From positions 682,001 to 746,000 of the forward strand of contig JACKAC010000002.1 of NCBI GenBank assembly GCA_020635255.1: a DNA stretch of 64,000 nt. The letters run 5' to 3'. The notes beneath the pieces are model-generated. The model did not search any database. It saw nothing but the letters and a program-made list of their open reading frames with translations, and was not told where the DNA came from. Positions within the stretch are counted from its first letter, which is position 1. Each line of letters begins with the position of its first letter. Positions 1-9,452 of the stretch are shown piece after piece. The position numbers were made by a program, and so were the translations under genes. This DNA comes from Ignavibacteriales bacterium (lineage in GTDB: Bacteria > Bacteroidota > Ignavibacteria > Tepidaquicellales > Tepidaquicellaceae).

Positions 1-68
1 TCGTGTTTTTCTATATTGTCCTCTGGTTTATTCTCGTCGGAGTTATTATTTTCCGGATCGTCAATCAT
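1..68 (-). CDS. Start of a second ABC transporter permease (partial)
   Basis: An ATG on the minus strand at 66-68 opens a frame that stays open to the window edge and reads MIDDPENNNSDENKPEDNIE at its N-terminus. It begins 17 bases after the stop of the permease gene on the same strand. A hydrophilic acidic N-terminal tail followed by membrane segments would fit the OppC/DppC permease that normally follows an OppB/DppB gene, but only 22 residues are visible. The assignment rests on position, not on any recognisable domain. Confidence 0.5.
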   Translation of the reverse strand, partial: MIDDPENNNSDENKPEDNIEKH

Positions 69-85
69 TTTATAAGTAATGGTTA

Positions 86-1126
86 TTATTTAAATCTTAT
101 ACGCGGATCTATGACCGCATATAACATATCGGAAATAATATTTCCTATTAGAAGCAAAAGGCTCGATATGACCAATATCCCCATAACAACGGGGTAGTCT
201 CTTTGTATAATGGATTGGTAACCGAGAAGTCCCATGCCGTCAATATTAAATACTTTTTCAATTAGGAAACTGCCGGCAAGAACGAGTGAAATTGCGTGTC
301 CTAATCCCGTTGCTATTGGAATAAGTGAATTTCTCAAAGCGTGCTGAAATATAACACGCTTTTCGGATAATCCTTTTGCGAAAGCGGTTTTTACATAGTC
401 CTGGCTTAGATTTTCGATGACGGAGTTCTTAGTAAGTATTGTCAGTGTAGCAAAGCTACCAAGCATATACGAGATAACAGGAAGCGCCGTGTGATGAAGC
501 AAGTCAGTTACCCTTTCAAAGAAAGAAAGGTATTCCCAGTCGGGAGAGTGAAATCCGCCAAGCGGGAATACATCCCAAAAACTTCCTCCCCCAAACAGGA
601 TAAGCATCAAACCTCCGAAGGCAAATCCCGGCATAGCATAGCCGGCAAATACGATAACAGAGGAAGTAAAATCGAAAGGGGATCCATTCTTGACAGCCTT
701 TATTACTCCGAGAGGAACGGATACAATATATGTTAGAATAAAACCAATTAATCCGAAGTATATTGAGATAGGAAACCGTGAAATAATAACGTCCCACACA
801 GGTTCGGCATACACATAGGATCTTCCGAGATTGAACTGCGCCAGATTTCCCAGCCATTTGCCATAGCGTACAAGGTAGTTAGGTTCATCGAAGCCGTAAA
901 ACTTTTTCATCTCTTCAAGAGCAGATTCAGGAATGGTAACAGTCTGTCCGGTATTTCCACTGCTTGTACTTACATCGCCGCCCTGCTGGTTCATTCCGCG
1001 GAGTTTCATAAGCTCCATTTCGAGCGGTCCGCCCGGAACCATCTGCAGAATGATAAATGTAATCAAGGTTATACCCAGGAATGTAGGTATAATAAGAAGA
1101 AACCTTCTAATAAAATATCCTGTCAT
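86..1126 (-). CDS. Peptide-type ABC transporter permease (OppB/DppB family)
   Basis: Inner-membrane permease of a binding-protein-dependent importer for oligopeptides or similar solutes. The 346 residues begin with a membrane segment (about residues 9-30) preceded by a short basic tail, MTGYFIRRFL, which is typical of OppB/DppB proteins. After a periplasmic stretch there are further membrane segments and the cytoplasmic EAA-type loop (FAKGLSEKRVIFQHALRNSL, near residue 245) that contacts the ATPase. It lies 25 bases after the second binding-protein gene and 17 bases before the next permease start, so it is probably part of one operon starting near 5083. The periplasmic insertion at residues 30-70 is somewhat longer than in short family members and includes a Gly/Ser/Thr-rich stretch. 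The substrate cannot be told from the sequence. Confidence 0.88.
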   Translation of the reverse strand: MTGYFIRRFLLIIPTFLGITLITFIILQMVPGGPLEMELMKLRGMNQQGGDVSTSSGNTGQTVTIPESALEEMKKFYGFDEPNYLVRYGKWLGNLAQFNLGRSYVYAEPVWDVIISRFPISIYFGLIGFILTYIVSVPLGVIKAVKNGSPFDFTSSVIVFAGYAMPGFAFGGLMLILFGGGSFWDVFPLGGFHSPDWEYLSFFERVTDLLHHTALPVISYMLGSFATLTILTKNSVIENLSQDYVKTAFAKGLSEKRVIFQHALRNSLIPIATGLGHAISLVLAGSFLIEKVFNIDGMGLLGYQSIIQRDYPVVMGILVISSLLLLIGNIISDMLYAVIDPRIRFK

Positions 1127-1151
1127 AGTTTTAGATCGTTAAAGAATTCAG

Positions 1152-3128
1152 TTAGTTTTCCATGTCAGGAACTTCATCAGGAGTAATTGCTACGTTAGTC
1201 CCGGAAACTTCCTTTTCTTTTACTTTGGTCCAGTATTTCACATCTATATTACCTTTGTCCATGGTAATATTATTGTCCGTCTTAGCCTGGTTGTACTTTT
1301 CCAGTTTTTCGGCATCGATATACCAAAGAATCGGGATTGCATACTGGTCGGCATCAAGATTACCTTCAGTTCTGGGAAGAACATATTTGGGATAACCGAA
1401 TTTATTATGGAATGCAAGTCTGGTAAAAGGACCATACCATGCAAATGCATATCCATACTGCTCGGTTGCAATTTTGTCAATTTCCTGAACTAGCCTTACC
1501 CTTTCGTCTCTGTCAAAAGAAAGATTGTATTGATCGCATAGTTGATCGATTCGTGGGTCTTTAATTCCAGGCCAGTTAGTTGTGTTTGGTTCGTCGGCTG
1601 TATTAGACTTCAGGGAGCTTTCCGGGTTTGGTACCCTTAAGCCGCCCCAGTTGATCGTTATCATATCAAAATTCCTCTCGTTACCAAGCTGGAAAGCAGT
1701 AGTACCGTCAACCTGTCTAAGGTTTAACTTGATGCCTGCTTTTTTGCAGTCCTCCTGGTAAATAGTAAGATAACGCTCTTGAGAAGGTGCACCGTAAACA
1801 AGTTCAACCTCCAGCTGTTTACCATCTTTTGTCCTATATCCATCAGCATTTTTTTCGGTCCAGCCCATCTCTTCGAGAAGAGCGATCGATCCGTCAAGGT
1901 TGTATTCAACTTTAGGATCATCCGGATTTTCATATATACTTCCGGGGTAATAGGAATACATCATTTCATATGAATTGAAGAACAGTTTTTCGTTGAATTT
2001 TTTTCTGTCATACAGCATAGCAAAAGCTTTACGCATTCTAATATCGCTGAAGAAAGGCCTTCTCATATTAAAACATATTCCGCCTGTGCCTGTAGGTTTT
2101 TCATTATATACACGTTTTTTAACAACCAATCCGCGTTCGTAATCAGGGAAGTTGAACTGTTCCTCCCAGCGCTGAGCCTTTAAGACATTGATAACGTCCA
2201 GATCACCTTTTTTGAATTTTTCGAATTCTATAGCGTCATCGGAAACAACGTCAAAGCGAACGACATCGAAATTATTTATTCCCGTATTAAACCGTTTATC
2301 TTCCGCCCAGTAATCACTTCGCCTACGCATAGTGATCGACTGACCTTTTTTGATGTTTTCTTTGTCAATAATATAAGGACCGGATCCGTTAATCGGTTCG
2401 AATTGAAATTTCTCAAGGAAGTCCTTACCAGATAATCCTCCGATAATATGTGAGGGAAAAACAGACATACTGGCGAAATAGAGAAACTGTCTCCAATTGA
2501 GTTCCTTGGTTTTAACTGAAACTATATATTTGCTTTCCGCAACAGGTTCTTCATAAGTATTGTAGAGGATATTCGAATATGGTGAAAGGATGCCCGGGTC
2601 AACGAGGAGCTTCCAGGTAGCAACAACGTCTTCGGCAACAACGGGTTTTCCATCAGCCCACCTGGCATCGGGATCAATTCTAAATTTAAATTGTCTTTTA
2701 TCTTCAGAAACCCACCAGTGAGTAGCGAGCCTGGGTGTATACTTTTCGTTTACAGGATCGATCCCCAGCAAAGACTCGAACACCATTTTCTCTGCCATTC
2801 TGTTAAAGTAGGAATTTTCATCTTTTCCAATGTTCCTTAGTGTTGAAGGGAAGTCCGCGATCGACATAGTAAGGTAACCGCCTTTATTAGCATTGGGGTC
2901 TCCCATAATATTATAATCAACATAAGTCTCCCATCCTTCACCGGTAAAACCTTCGCCGCCCATTTCAGCAGATACGCTTGGGTCAGCGCCGGGAGGAGTA
3001 TCGAATTGTTTAACTGAGACCGGTTTTGTATCGGTAACAGATCTTTTCTTTGTTGTTCCACATCCAATTAGTAATGCGGAGATCAAAATTACGAGAATGA
3101 TCGAAAATGGTATTCTAATGTTCTTCAT
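1152..3128 (-). CDS. Extracellular solute-binding protein family 5 lipoprotein (copy 2)
   Basis: Periplasmic substrate-binding lipoprotein of the importer. The N-terminus is a lipoprotein signal with lipobox LIGC near residue 23. The body (about residues 85-600) has the family-5 SBP pattern, including LATHWWVSEDKRQFKFRI, WADGKPVVAEDVVATWK and GSGPYIIDKENIKKGQS. At 658 residues it is longer than the usual 520-550, partly because of an N-terminal linker that both copies share. It is clearly paralogous to the gene just upstream, with long near-identical stretches such as ILSPYSNIL and VKTKELNWRQFLYFA. The two are 26 bases apart and followed by the permease. Two binding proteins feeding one permease pair would broaden substrate range; that is inference. 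Confidence 0.9.
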   Translation of the reverse strand: MKNIRIPFSIILVILISALLIGCGTTKKRSVTDTKPVSVKQFDTPPGADPSVSAEMGGEGFTGEGWETYVDYNIMGDPNANKGGYLTMSIADFPSTLRNIGKDENSYFNRMAEKMVFESLLGIDPVNEKYTPRLATHWWVSEDKRQFKFRIDPDARWADGKPVVAEDVVATWKLLVDPGILSPYSNILYNTYEEPVAESKYIVSVKTKELNWRQFLYFASMSVFPSHIIGGLSGKDFLEKFQFEPINGSGPYIIDKENIKKGQSITMRRRSDYWAEDKRFNTGINNFDVVRFDVVSDDAIEFEKFKKGDLDVINVLKAQRWEEQFNFPDYERGLVVKKRVYNEKPTGTGGICFNMRRPFFSDIRMRKAFAMLYDRKKFNEKLFFNSYEMMYSYYPGSIYENPDDPKVEYNLDGSIALLEEMGWTEKNADGYRTKDGKQLEVELVYGAPSQERYLTIYQEDCKKAGIKLNLRQVDGTTAFQLGNERNFDMITINWGGLRVPNPESSLKSNTADEPNTTNWPGIKDPRIDQLCDQYNLSFDRDERVRLVQEIDKIATEQYGYAFAWYGPFTRLAFHNKFGYPKYVLPRTEGNLDADQYAIPILWYIDAEKLEKYNQAKTDNNITMDKGNIDVKYWTKVKEKEVSGTNVAITPDEVPDMEN

Positions 3129-3154
3129 GATAAATATTTATAAATTTTGCAGGA

Positions 3155-5083
3155 TTATTTTTTTAGACCTGCGCCCTCTTGAGACCAATATTTAACAATA
3201 ATATCACCCTGAGGTAATGTTAATGTGTTATTTGCTTTAGCGTCGTCAAACGCTGCTTCCCTTACAGGATCGTTAAACCAGTATGTTGGGATAGCGTCCG
3301 TTGGATCATCGATCTTAGATAATACACCTTCGGGGAATCCGAACTTATTCCAGAATGCGAGTCTGGATGAAGGATAATACCATGACAGGGCATACGGCTG
3401 CATATTAGCAAGTATGGCATCGATCTCCTGTATAATCTCAACCCTTCTTCTTTGATCGAATGTAACATTATATTCAGTACATAATTCATCTATTCGGGCA
3501 TCTTTAACGCCGGCCCAGTTTGTCGAGTTAGGCAGATCCGCGGTTCCGGGACCGAAGCTGCTTTCAGGATTGGGGAAAACAAGTCCGCCCCAGGCGGCTA
3601 CGATCATTTCAAAATTACGTTGATTACCGATCTGGAAATTAGTTGAACCGTCAACCTGTCTTAGGTTTATTTTGATTCCAGCTTTTTTACAGTCTTCCTG
3701 GTAAATGGTAAGGAACCTTTCAAGCTCCGGGCTTCCGTAGGGAAGTTCAACCTCAAATATCTTTCCGTCTTTAACAAGATATCCGTCAGCATTCTTTTCT
3801 GTCCATCCGGCTTCAGCAAGTAGTTTAACCGCTTCGTCAAAGTTGAACCTTATCTGCGGATTATTTGGATTGGCATAAACTGAATTTGGCCAGTAAGAGT
3901 CTTCCAGCGCCGGGAGACCGTAGTAAAGTTTTTCCACGATCTTTGCTCTATCAAACAGATATGCAAAAGCTTTTCTAACTCTAATATCGTCGAACGGAGG
4001 TTTTCTCATATTAAAGCAGATACCTCTTGGACCGTTAGGGTATTTGTTGTAAACGTCTCTTTTGAGAATTAAACCCCTTTTAAAGTCTTCGTTTTTATCA
4101 AGTTCAAACCATTTGTCTATAGAAGTCACACTGGTCAGTGTAACAAAGTCTATGTCTCCTTTTTTAAACCTTTCGAATTCAAGCCTTGAATCGGAAATCA
4201 CTTCGAATCGTAGATAATCGAAGTTAAACTTTCCAGTATTCCATTTTTGGTCAGCACCCCAATAATCGCTTCTTCTTCTAACAGTTAGTGACTGACCTTT
4301 TTTAACGTCGTTGACGTCAACAACATAGGCTCCGGTACCCGGGATAAAATCGAACTGGTGCTTTTCGAGATATTCCTTTCCCGAAAGATTTCCAATTACG
4401 TGAGCAGGGAGCAGAGGCATGCCCGCAAAATATAGAAACTGTCTCCAGTTAAGTTCTTTTGTTTTTACGGATACTATGTAAGGGCTTTCCGCAACGGGTT
4501 CCTCATAGGAGCCGAAGAGGATATTGCTATAAGGTGAAAGGATTCCCGGGTCAACCTGCAATTTCCAGGTGGCTATAACGTCAGCTGATGTAACTCTTTC
4601 TCCATCAGCCCATCTAGCATCAGGGTTTATCCTAAATTTAAACTGTTTTTTGTCTTCTGATATCCACCAGTGGGTAGCAAGCATCGGTTCAAAGTCCAAG
4701 GTAACCGGGTCGTTATTCAGCAGAGATTCGTAACATAATTGATAATAGATCAGATAATTCCAATAAGAATTAGCATCTTTTCCTACAACCCTAAGAGTGG
4801 ATGGGAAATCCGGGATAGAAAGAGTAATACTGCCTCCTTTTACTGCTTCCGGGTTTCCAATAGTATGGAATGAGTCATTTGTTATCCACCCTTCACCAGT
4901 GAAGCCATCGCCTCCAAGTTCCGCAGAAACATCAGGTAATGCTCCCGGGGGGACGTCTTTTGTTTTGATCGATACCGGCTGTGTGTTAAATTCTTTCTTT
5001 TTTGTAGTGGAACAACTTTGAAATGAAGTGGAAATGAGGGTGAGTGATGCTAAAAGGACTAAAAAGGTTTTTAATTTACCCAT
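3155..5083 (-). CDS. Extracellular solute-binding protein family 5 lipoprotein (copy 1)
   Basis: First gene of the importer operon. It has 642 residues, an N-terminal signal with lipobox FQSC near residue 23, and a short STTKKK linker. The SBP family-5 body follows, with LATHWWISEDKKQFKFRI, WADGERVTSADVIATWK and GTGAYVVDVNDVKKGQS. It is a tandem duplicate of the gene at 1152-3128, with matching architecture from the lipobox to the C-terminal YWFNDPVREAAFDDAK region. Differences cluster in the middle and C-terminal ligand-contacting parts, so the copies probably bind different solutes. Family membership is seen directly; peptide as the ligand is only the family default. Confidence 0.9.
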   Translation of the reverse strand: MGKLKTFLVLLASLTLISTSFQSCSTTKKKEFNTQPVSIKTKDVPPGALPDVSAELGGDGFTGEGWITNDSFHTIGNPEAVKGGSITLSIPDFPSTLRVVGKDANSYWNYLIYYQLCYESLLNNDPVTLDFEPMLATHWWISEDKKQFKFRINPDARWADGERVTSADVIATWKLQVDPGILSPYSNILFGSYEEPVAESPYIVSVKTKELNWRQFLYFAGMPLLPAHVIGNLSGKEYLEKHQFDFIPGTGAYVVDVNDVKKGQSLTVRRRSDYWGADQKWNTGKFNFDYLRFEVISDSRLEFERFKKGDIDFVTLTSVTSIDKWFELDKNEDFKRGLILKRDVYNKYPNGPRGICFNMRKPPFDDIRVRKAFAYLFDRAKIVEKLYYGLPALEDSYWPNSVYANPNNPQIRFNFDEAVKLLAEAGWTEKNADGYLVKDGKIFEVELPYGSPELERFLTIYQEDCKKAGIKINLRQVDGSTNFQIGNQRNFEMIVAAWGGLVFPNPESSFGPGTADLPNSTNWAGVKDARIDELCTEYNVTFDQRRRVEIIQEIDAILANMQPYALSWYYPSSRLAFWNKFGFPEGVLSKIDDPTDAIPTYWFNDPVREAAFDDAKANNTLTLPQGDIIVKYWSQEGAGLKK

Positions 5084-5284
5084 ATCAGACTTTTATTTAA
5101 ACAGTTTGAATATACAAAATGATATTTTAAATTAATAGTTTCTTCTCATTACATTTACGGTTTTGTTAACTAGAAAGTTAGACAGAGCCGAGGGTTGTTA
5201 GTGTTGCACTGTTTTATGTTACCCATATTTAAGTCTGATGCCGAAAAAAGTAATTTTGTTTAGAAAGTGTGGAATTTTTTTGTA

Positions 5285-5314
5285 TTTGTTTTTGGTATAT
5301 AATATATAACTTTG
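5285..5314 (+). promoter_or_regulatory. Possible promoter for the sugar-dehydrogenase gene
   Basis: The 285-base divergent gap 5084-5368 is AT-rich. It contains TTTG at 5285-5288 and TAACTTTG at 5307-5314, 18 bases apart, resembling the Bacteroidetes -33 TTTG / -7 TAnnTTTG promoter. A plain TATAAT also sits at 5298-5303, so the exact element is uncertain. No other structure was recognised in the gap. Confidence 0.3.
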
Positions 5315-5368
5315 TCTTAACAAAGTAGTAATTTAGGGATAATATCCCAAAATACAGGAGATAATTTA

Positions 5369-6835
5369 ATGAAAAAACTTTTCAGCCTTTTATTGGGCTT
5401 AATGATATGGGGGATATCATCTAACGGACATTCACAGACAATATCAGTACAAACGGCATTTCCAAATGTCGGTTCCTTTACCAGGCCGGTTTTTTTGACA
5501 CATGCACCTGATGCAACAGACAGGATATTTGTAATCGAGCAAAGAGGTGTAGTAAATGTGTGGCCAAACGATTCAACCACCAGCGCTCGAACAACCTTTA
5601 TGGATATCGATCCAAGGGTCGATAATAGCGGTAATGAAATGGGGCTATTGGGGTTAGCATTTCATCCTAACTATCAAAGTAACGGATATTTTTATGTAGA
5701 TTATACTACTACTATAGGAACAGGTGTAAGACGAACAAGAATCTCAAGATTTCAGGTAAGCGCAAATCCTGATGTTGCTGATACATCTACCGAACAGATC
5801 CTAATGGAAATATACCAGCCGTATACAAATCACAACGGCGGTATGTTATTCTTTGGGCAGGACGGTTATCTGTACATTTGCATGGGTGACGGAGGCAGCG
5901 GTGGTGATCCGGGCAACAGGGCTCAAACTACCGATACATTATTGGGAAAGATCTTAAGGATAAACGTAGATACAACAGTTGGACCACAAAACTATGGAAT
6001 ACCTTCGACCAATCCATTTGTCGGCGGCGGCGGCGCCCCGGAAGTATTTACATGGGGAATGAGAAATCCATGGAGAACCTCACAGGATCCCGTAACAGGG
6101 TTTATATATGCAGCTGACGTGGGACAGGAATCATGGGAAGAGATCGATATAATAGAGAACGGAAAGAATTATGGATGGAGATGTTACGAAGGTAACAATC
6201 CATACAACACGAGCGGCTGCGGTCCGTCTTCAAATTATACTTTCCCTATTAAAGAGTATCCCAGCGCAGGGTCCGGCGTAACGGAGTGTTCTGTAACCGG
6301 AGGATATGTTTACAGGGGCTCAAGGCGTCCGGAACTTGTCGGAAGGTATATTTATGGTGACTATTGCAGCAGGAAGATATGGAAATTACTTTATAATGGA
6401 ACGGTCAGTGAAGACCAGTTTTTGGTAACAGCACCTTCCAGTATAAATTCTTTTGGTGTAGATAAACACGGAGAGCTATACATTTGTGCGGGTTCGACTA
6501 TATACAGATTTAACCTAAATACAACGGTTGGAATCCAAAACCCGAATGGAACGCCTTTTAATTTCTCGCTTGCGCAGAACTACCCAAATCCATTCAACCC
6601 TTCGACCGTTATAAAATATTCTATCCCTGAACTGACAGGGGTAAAGCTTACAATTTATAACACGCTCGGTAAAGAGGTAAAGAGCCTTGTAAATACTACT
6701 CAAGCAGCAGGAAATTACGAGAGACAATGGAACGGTACTGATAATAATGGAGCAACGGTTGCAAGTGGTGTATATTTCTACACACTTCAGACAGAAGGCT
6801 TCACTGAAACAAAGAAGATGTTATTAATAAAATAA
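5369..6835 (+). CDS. Secreted PQQ-type glucose/sorbosone dehydrogenase-like protein with T9SS sorting domain
   Basis: Predicted secreted beta-propeller of the glucose/sorbosone dehydrogenase family, whose known members oxidise sugars with PQQ. Residues 1-23 form a signal peptide ending SNGHSQ. The propeller runs over about residues 35-375 and contains the family pattern NHNGGMLFFGQDGYLYICMG, then DGGSGGDPGN, FTWGMRNPWR and DVGQESWEEID. Residues about 405-488 are a type IX secretion sorting domain (NYPNPFNPST, then GVYFYTLQTEGFTETKKM), so the protein is probably exported across the outer membrane. A GGAG ribosome-binding site precedes the ATG. The gene stands alone between a divergent ABC operon and a terminator at 6855. 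Actual PQQ use and substrate are not shown by the sequence; some homologues are non-catalytic. Confidence 0.87.
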   Translation: MKKLFSLLLGLMIWGISSNGHSQTISVQTAFPNVGSFTRPVFLTHAPDATDRIFVIEQRGVVNVWPNDSTTSARTTFMDIDPRVDNSGNEMGLLGLAFHPNYQSNGYFYVDYTTTIGTGVRRTRISRFQVSANPDVADTSTEQILMEIYQPYTNHNGGMLFFGQDGYLYICMGDGGSGGDPGNRAQTTDTLLGKILRINVDTTVGPQNYGIPSTNPFVGGGGAPEVFTWGMRNPWRTSQDPVTGFIYAADVGQESWEEIDIIENGKNYGWRCYEGNNPYNTSGCGPSSNYTFPIKEYPSAGSGVTECSVTGGYVYRGSRRPELVGRYIYGDYCSRKIWKLLYNGTVSEDQFLVTAPSSINSFGVDKHGELYICAGSTIYRFNLNTTVGIQNPNGTPFNFSLAQNYPNPFNPSTVIKYSIPELTGVKLTIYNTLGKEVKSLVNTTQAAGNYERQWNGTDNNGATVASGVYFYTLQTEGFTETKKMLLIK

Positions 6836-6854
6836 CAACTTAAATAGATTCGTT

Positions 6855-6883
6855 AAAAAGCCCGGCTCGACCGGGCTTTTTTA
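6855..6883 (+). terminator. Rho-independent terminator
   Basis: A perfect hairpin with arms AAAAAGCCCGG and CCGGGCTTTTT and a 5-base loop CTCGA, followed by T residues, lies 20 bases after the dehydrogenase stop codon. Confidence 0.9.
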
Positions 6884-6975
6884 TTGAGGCAAGTCCAAAT
6901 TTATTTTTGAATTCAAATTCTTACCTATAATTAGTAAATTATAGTTTCTACTAAAAACTTAAGGAGGAAATTTCA

Positions 6976-7179
6976 ATGGCTGAACAAAAGATCCATGTTG
7001 TGCAGAGCGGTGAAACGTTAAGTTCAATAGCAAAACAGTATTATGGTGATGCTAATGAATACATGGCAATATTCGAAGCTAACCGAGACCAGTTATCCGA
7101 TCCGGATAAGATCCAGGTTGGGCAAGAGCTGGTAATTCCAATAGGAGGAGAGGCATCAGGCGCAGTACCAGGCAACTAA
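6976..7179 (+). CDS. Small LysM-domain protein
   Basis: A 67-residue protein that is almost entirely one LysM domain (residues about 5-52: VVQSGETLSSIAKQYYGDA, then PDKIQVGQELVIP), the fold that binds peptidoglycan N-acetylglucosamine. There is no signal peptide, which is common for the short cytoplasmic-looking LysM proteins related to the C-terminus of YgaU/LysM. The start is well supported by AAGGAGG at 6961-6967, one of the strongest Shine-Dalgarno sites in the window. The gene stands 41 bases upstream of the esterase gene and may be co-transcribed with it. Confidence 0.85.
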   Translation: MAEQKIHVVQSGETLSSIAKQYYGDANEYMAIFEANRDQLSDPDKIQVGQELVIPIGGEASGAVPGN

Positions 7180-7219
7180 ATGCTGATTTTTTTTAAAACT
7201 AATCTAAATATAAAAATTA

Positions 7220-7951
7220 ATGCGGAGAGAAATTACAAGCTGGTATAGTCCTGTACTCGAAAAAGAGATGGAAGCAGTTGCGTACGGCGATAATGGTTTT
7301 GCTTTACTTATGTTTCCAACTGCAGCGGCAGATTTTTTAGAATACGAAAGATTTCAATTAATAGATGAATTGAAACCATTGATCGAGTCAGGTAAGGTAA
7401 GGGTATATTCGATCAATAGTATTAACAGTGAGAGCTGGCTAAACGACGAGATGCATCCGAGCCACAAGGCAATCCGACACCAGCAATTCAATGAATATGT
7501 AGTGAACGAAGTTGTACCATACATCCACAGGGACAGCGGCGGTTTAAACAAGATAGTAACGACGGGCGCATCTCTTGGAGCTCTGCATGCTGCGAACAGT
7601 TTTTTCAGAAGACCGGACATTTTTTTCGGTACAATAGCAATGAGCGGTTCATACGATCTATCAGATTATTCAAAAGATTACTTTGATGAGATATGTTATT
7701 TCAATTCACCTATGCATTACCTTCCAAATGTTGAGGATGAGAGTCTAATAAGTGAAATGAGTAATGATAAGAACATTTACATTGTGACCGGTCAGGGGAA
7801 TTATGAAAACCCGGAATCTTCAAAGAGGTTATCGGATATATTGCACAGGAAGCAAATACCCCACACTCTGGATCTCTGGGGACATGATGTACCACATGAC
7901 TGGCCTTCATGGCGTCAAATGCTACCTTATATACTGGAAACCAAATTCTAA
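7220..7951 (+). CDS. Alpha/beta-hydrolase esterase (esterase D / enterochelin-esterase-like)
   Basis: A 243-residue cytoplasmic alpha/beta hydrolase. The nucleophile elbow GASLGA at about residues 117-122 carries the catalytic Ser, in the arrangement of the putative-esterase family that includes esterase D. The C-terminal LDLWGHDVPHDWPSW supplies the likely catalytic His, and an Asp near residue 190-215 would complete the triad. The protein lacks a signal peptide. It is followed 17 bases later by glycogen synthase, suggesting a LysM-esterase-glgA-mscS transcription unit. The substrate is unknown; a carbohydrate ester is only suggested by the neighbour. Confidence 0.8.
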   Translation: MRREITSWYSPVLEKEMEAVAYGDNGFALLMFPTAAADFLEYERFQLIDELKPLIESGKVRVYSINSINSESWLNDEMHPSHKAIRHQQFNEYVVNEVVPYIHRDSGGLNKIVTTGASLGALHAANSFFRRPDIFFGTIAMSGSYDLSDYSKDYFDEICYFNSPMHYLPNVEDESLISEMSNDKNIYIVTGQGNYENPESSKRLSDILHRKQIPHTLDLWGHDVPHDWPSWRQMLPYILETKF

Positions 7952-7968
7952 AAGAATTTCCATAATGT

Positions 7969-9447
7969 ATGCCTGAAACTCAGGAGCGAAAAAAGAGGAT
8001 CTGTATTGCAGCGAGCGAGTGTGTTCCGTTTGCAAAGACCGGCGGATTGGCAGACGTGTGCGGATCGCTGCCTAAAGCACTTGCAGAGATCGATTGCGAA
8101 GTGAAGCTGTTCATGCCAATGTACAAGCCCGTGAAAATAGATCAGTACGGGTTTAAGCTAATGGATGAATTTGGGGGTATGGATGTACGGTTAGGCGAAA
8201 AACATGTTGAGTTTGGCTTATGGCATAGTACACTTCCCGGAAGTGACGTAGACGTTTACCTGGTCGATTGCCCGCAATATTTTCACAGAGACAGTATTTA
8301 TACAAATGATCCCGACGAGGGTGAGAGGTTTATCCTGTTCCAGATCGCGGTGCTCGAAGGTCTGCAAAGAATGGAATGGTCGCCGGATATTATACATTGC
8401 AATGATTGGCAGACTGCGCTTATCCCAGTATATTTGAAAACCAATTATAAATGGGACGGCTTGTTCGAAGGAACAAAGTCTCTTCTCTCTATCCATAATA
8501 TAGGATACCAGGGGAGGTTTTCTTCGGACCTGGTTGAAACCGCAAATCTCTCATACTCTGATTACTATCAAGGCGGTCCTTATGAATTCGATGGGACATT
8601 TTCATTTCTTAAGTCCGGTATATTATTCGCAGATGTAATTACAACTGTAAGCCCAACATACGCACTGGAGATCCAAACACCGGAATACGGAGCCGGACTA
8701 GACGGGGTACTTTCCGCAAGAAGTGATCATCTTTTTGGAATATTGAACGGAATAGATACCGATGTTTGGGATCCTGACAAGGATGCATTTATAAGATACA
8801 ATTATAATGTGGACACGATAGAATTTAAACAGAATGACAAGATAGATCTATTCAAACGACTGGAAAGGGAATTCGATCCTGATATTGCAACGATAGGTGT
8901 AATATCAAGGCTTACCGGGCAGAAAGGGCTGGAATTAATGGAACCTATTTTTGCCGACCTAATGAATATGAGGCTCCAATTTGTAATACTTGGCAGTGGT
9001 GAAGATAAATATGAAAATTTTTTTAACATTGCAAATTATTCCTATGCTAGTAAATTTCTTACTTATATAGGGTATAGCAATGAGCTTTCGCACCTGATGA
9101 CTGCAGGATGTGATATGATATTGATGCCTTCGAGATACGAACCTTGCGGACTAAACCAGATGTACGCGCTCGCTTATGGTACTGTACCCGTAGTAAGAGC
9201 AACAGGCGGGTTAGCCGACACAGTTATAGATCTAAGCGCAGACCCTTATAATGGAAACGGGTTCTCGTTTTATGATTTTACATCGGATGCTCTACTAGAT
9301 GCTGTCAGGAGAGCTGTCGATACATATTCGAATAAGCAACTATGGCATAAGGTAATGCAAAGAGGAATGCGAGAGGATTTTTCGTGGAAAAAATCGGCAG
9401 GTAAATACGTCGAACTTTACGATAAGTTAATCAATAATTCAATATAA
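7969..9447 (+). CDS. glgA: Glycogen synthase (ADP-glucose type)
   Basis: Transfers glucose from ADP-glucose to the non-reducing end of glycogen (GT5 family). The 492 residues have the usual two-domain layout. The N-terminal synthase catalytic domain carries the ADP-glucose-binding KTGGLADV motif at about residues 24-31 and HCNDWQTALIP near residue 144. The C-terminal GT-B half carries VISRLTGQKGLELM, PSRYEPCGLNQMYALAYG and RATGGLADTV. Length is normal for GlgA. The ATG at 7969 precedes MPETQERKKRICIAASECVPF, in agreement with family N-termini. No other glycogen gene is in the window, so it is separate from any glgBCP cluster. Confidence 0.95.
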   Translation: MPETQERKKRICIAASECVPFAKTGGLADVCGSLPKALAEIDCEVKLFMPMYKPVKIDQYGFKLMDEFGGMDVRLGEKHVEFGLWHSTLPGSDVDVYLVDCPQYFHRDSIYTNDPDEGERFILFQIAVLEGLQRMEWSPDIIHCNDWQTALIPVYLKTNYKWDGLFEGTKSLLSIHNIGYQGRFSSDLVETANLSYSDYYQGGPYEFDGTFSFLKSGILFADVITTVSPTYALEIQTPEYGAGLDGVLSARSDHLFGILNGIDTDVWDPDKDAFIRYNYNVDTIEFKQNDKIDLFKRLEREFDPDIATIGVISRLTGQKGLELMEPIFADLMNMRLQFVILGSGEDKYENFFNIANYSYASKFLTYIGYSNELSHLMTAGCDMILMPSRYEPCGLNQMYALAYGTVPVVRATGGLADTVIDLSADPYNGNGFSFYDFTSDALLDAVRRAVDTYSNKQLWHKVMQRGMREDFSWKKSAGKYVELYDKLINNSI

Positions 9448-9452
9448 CACTA

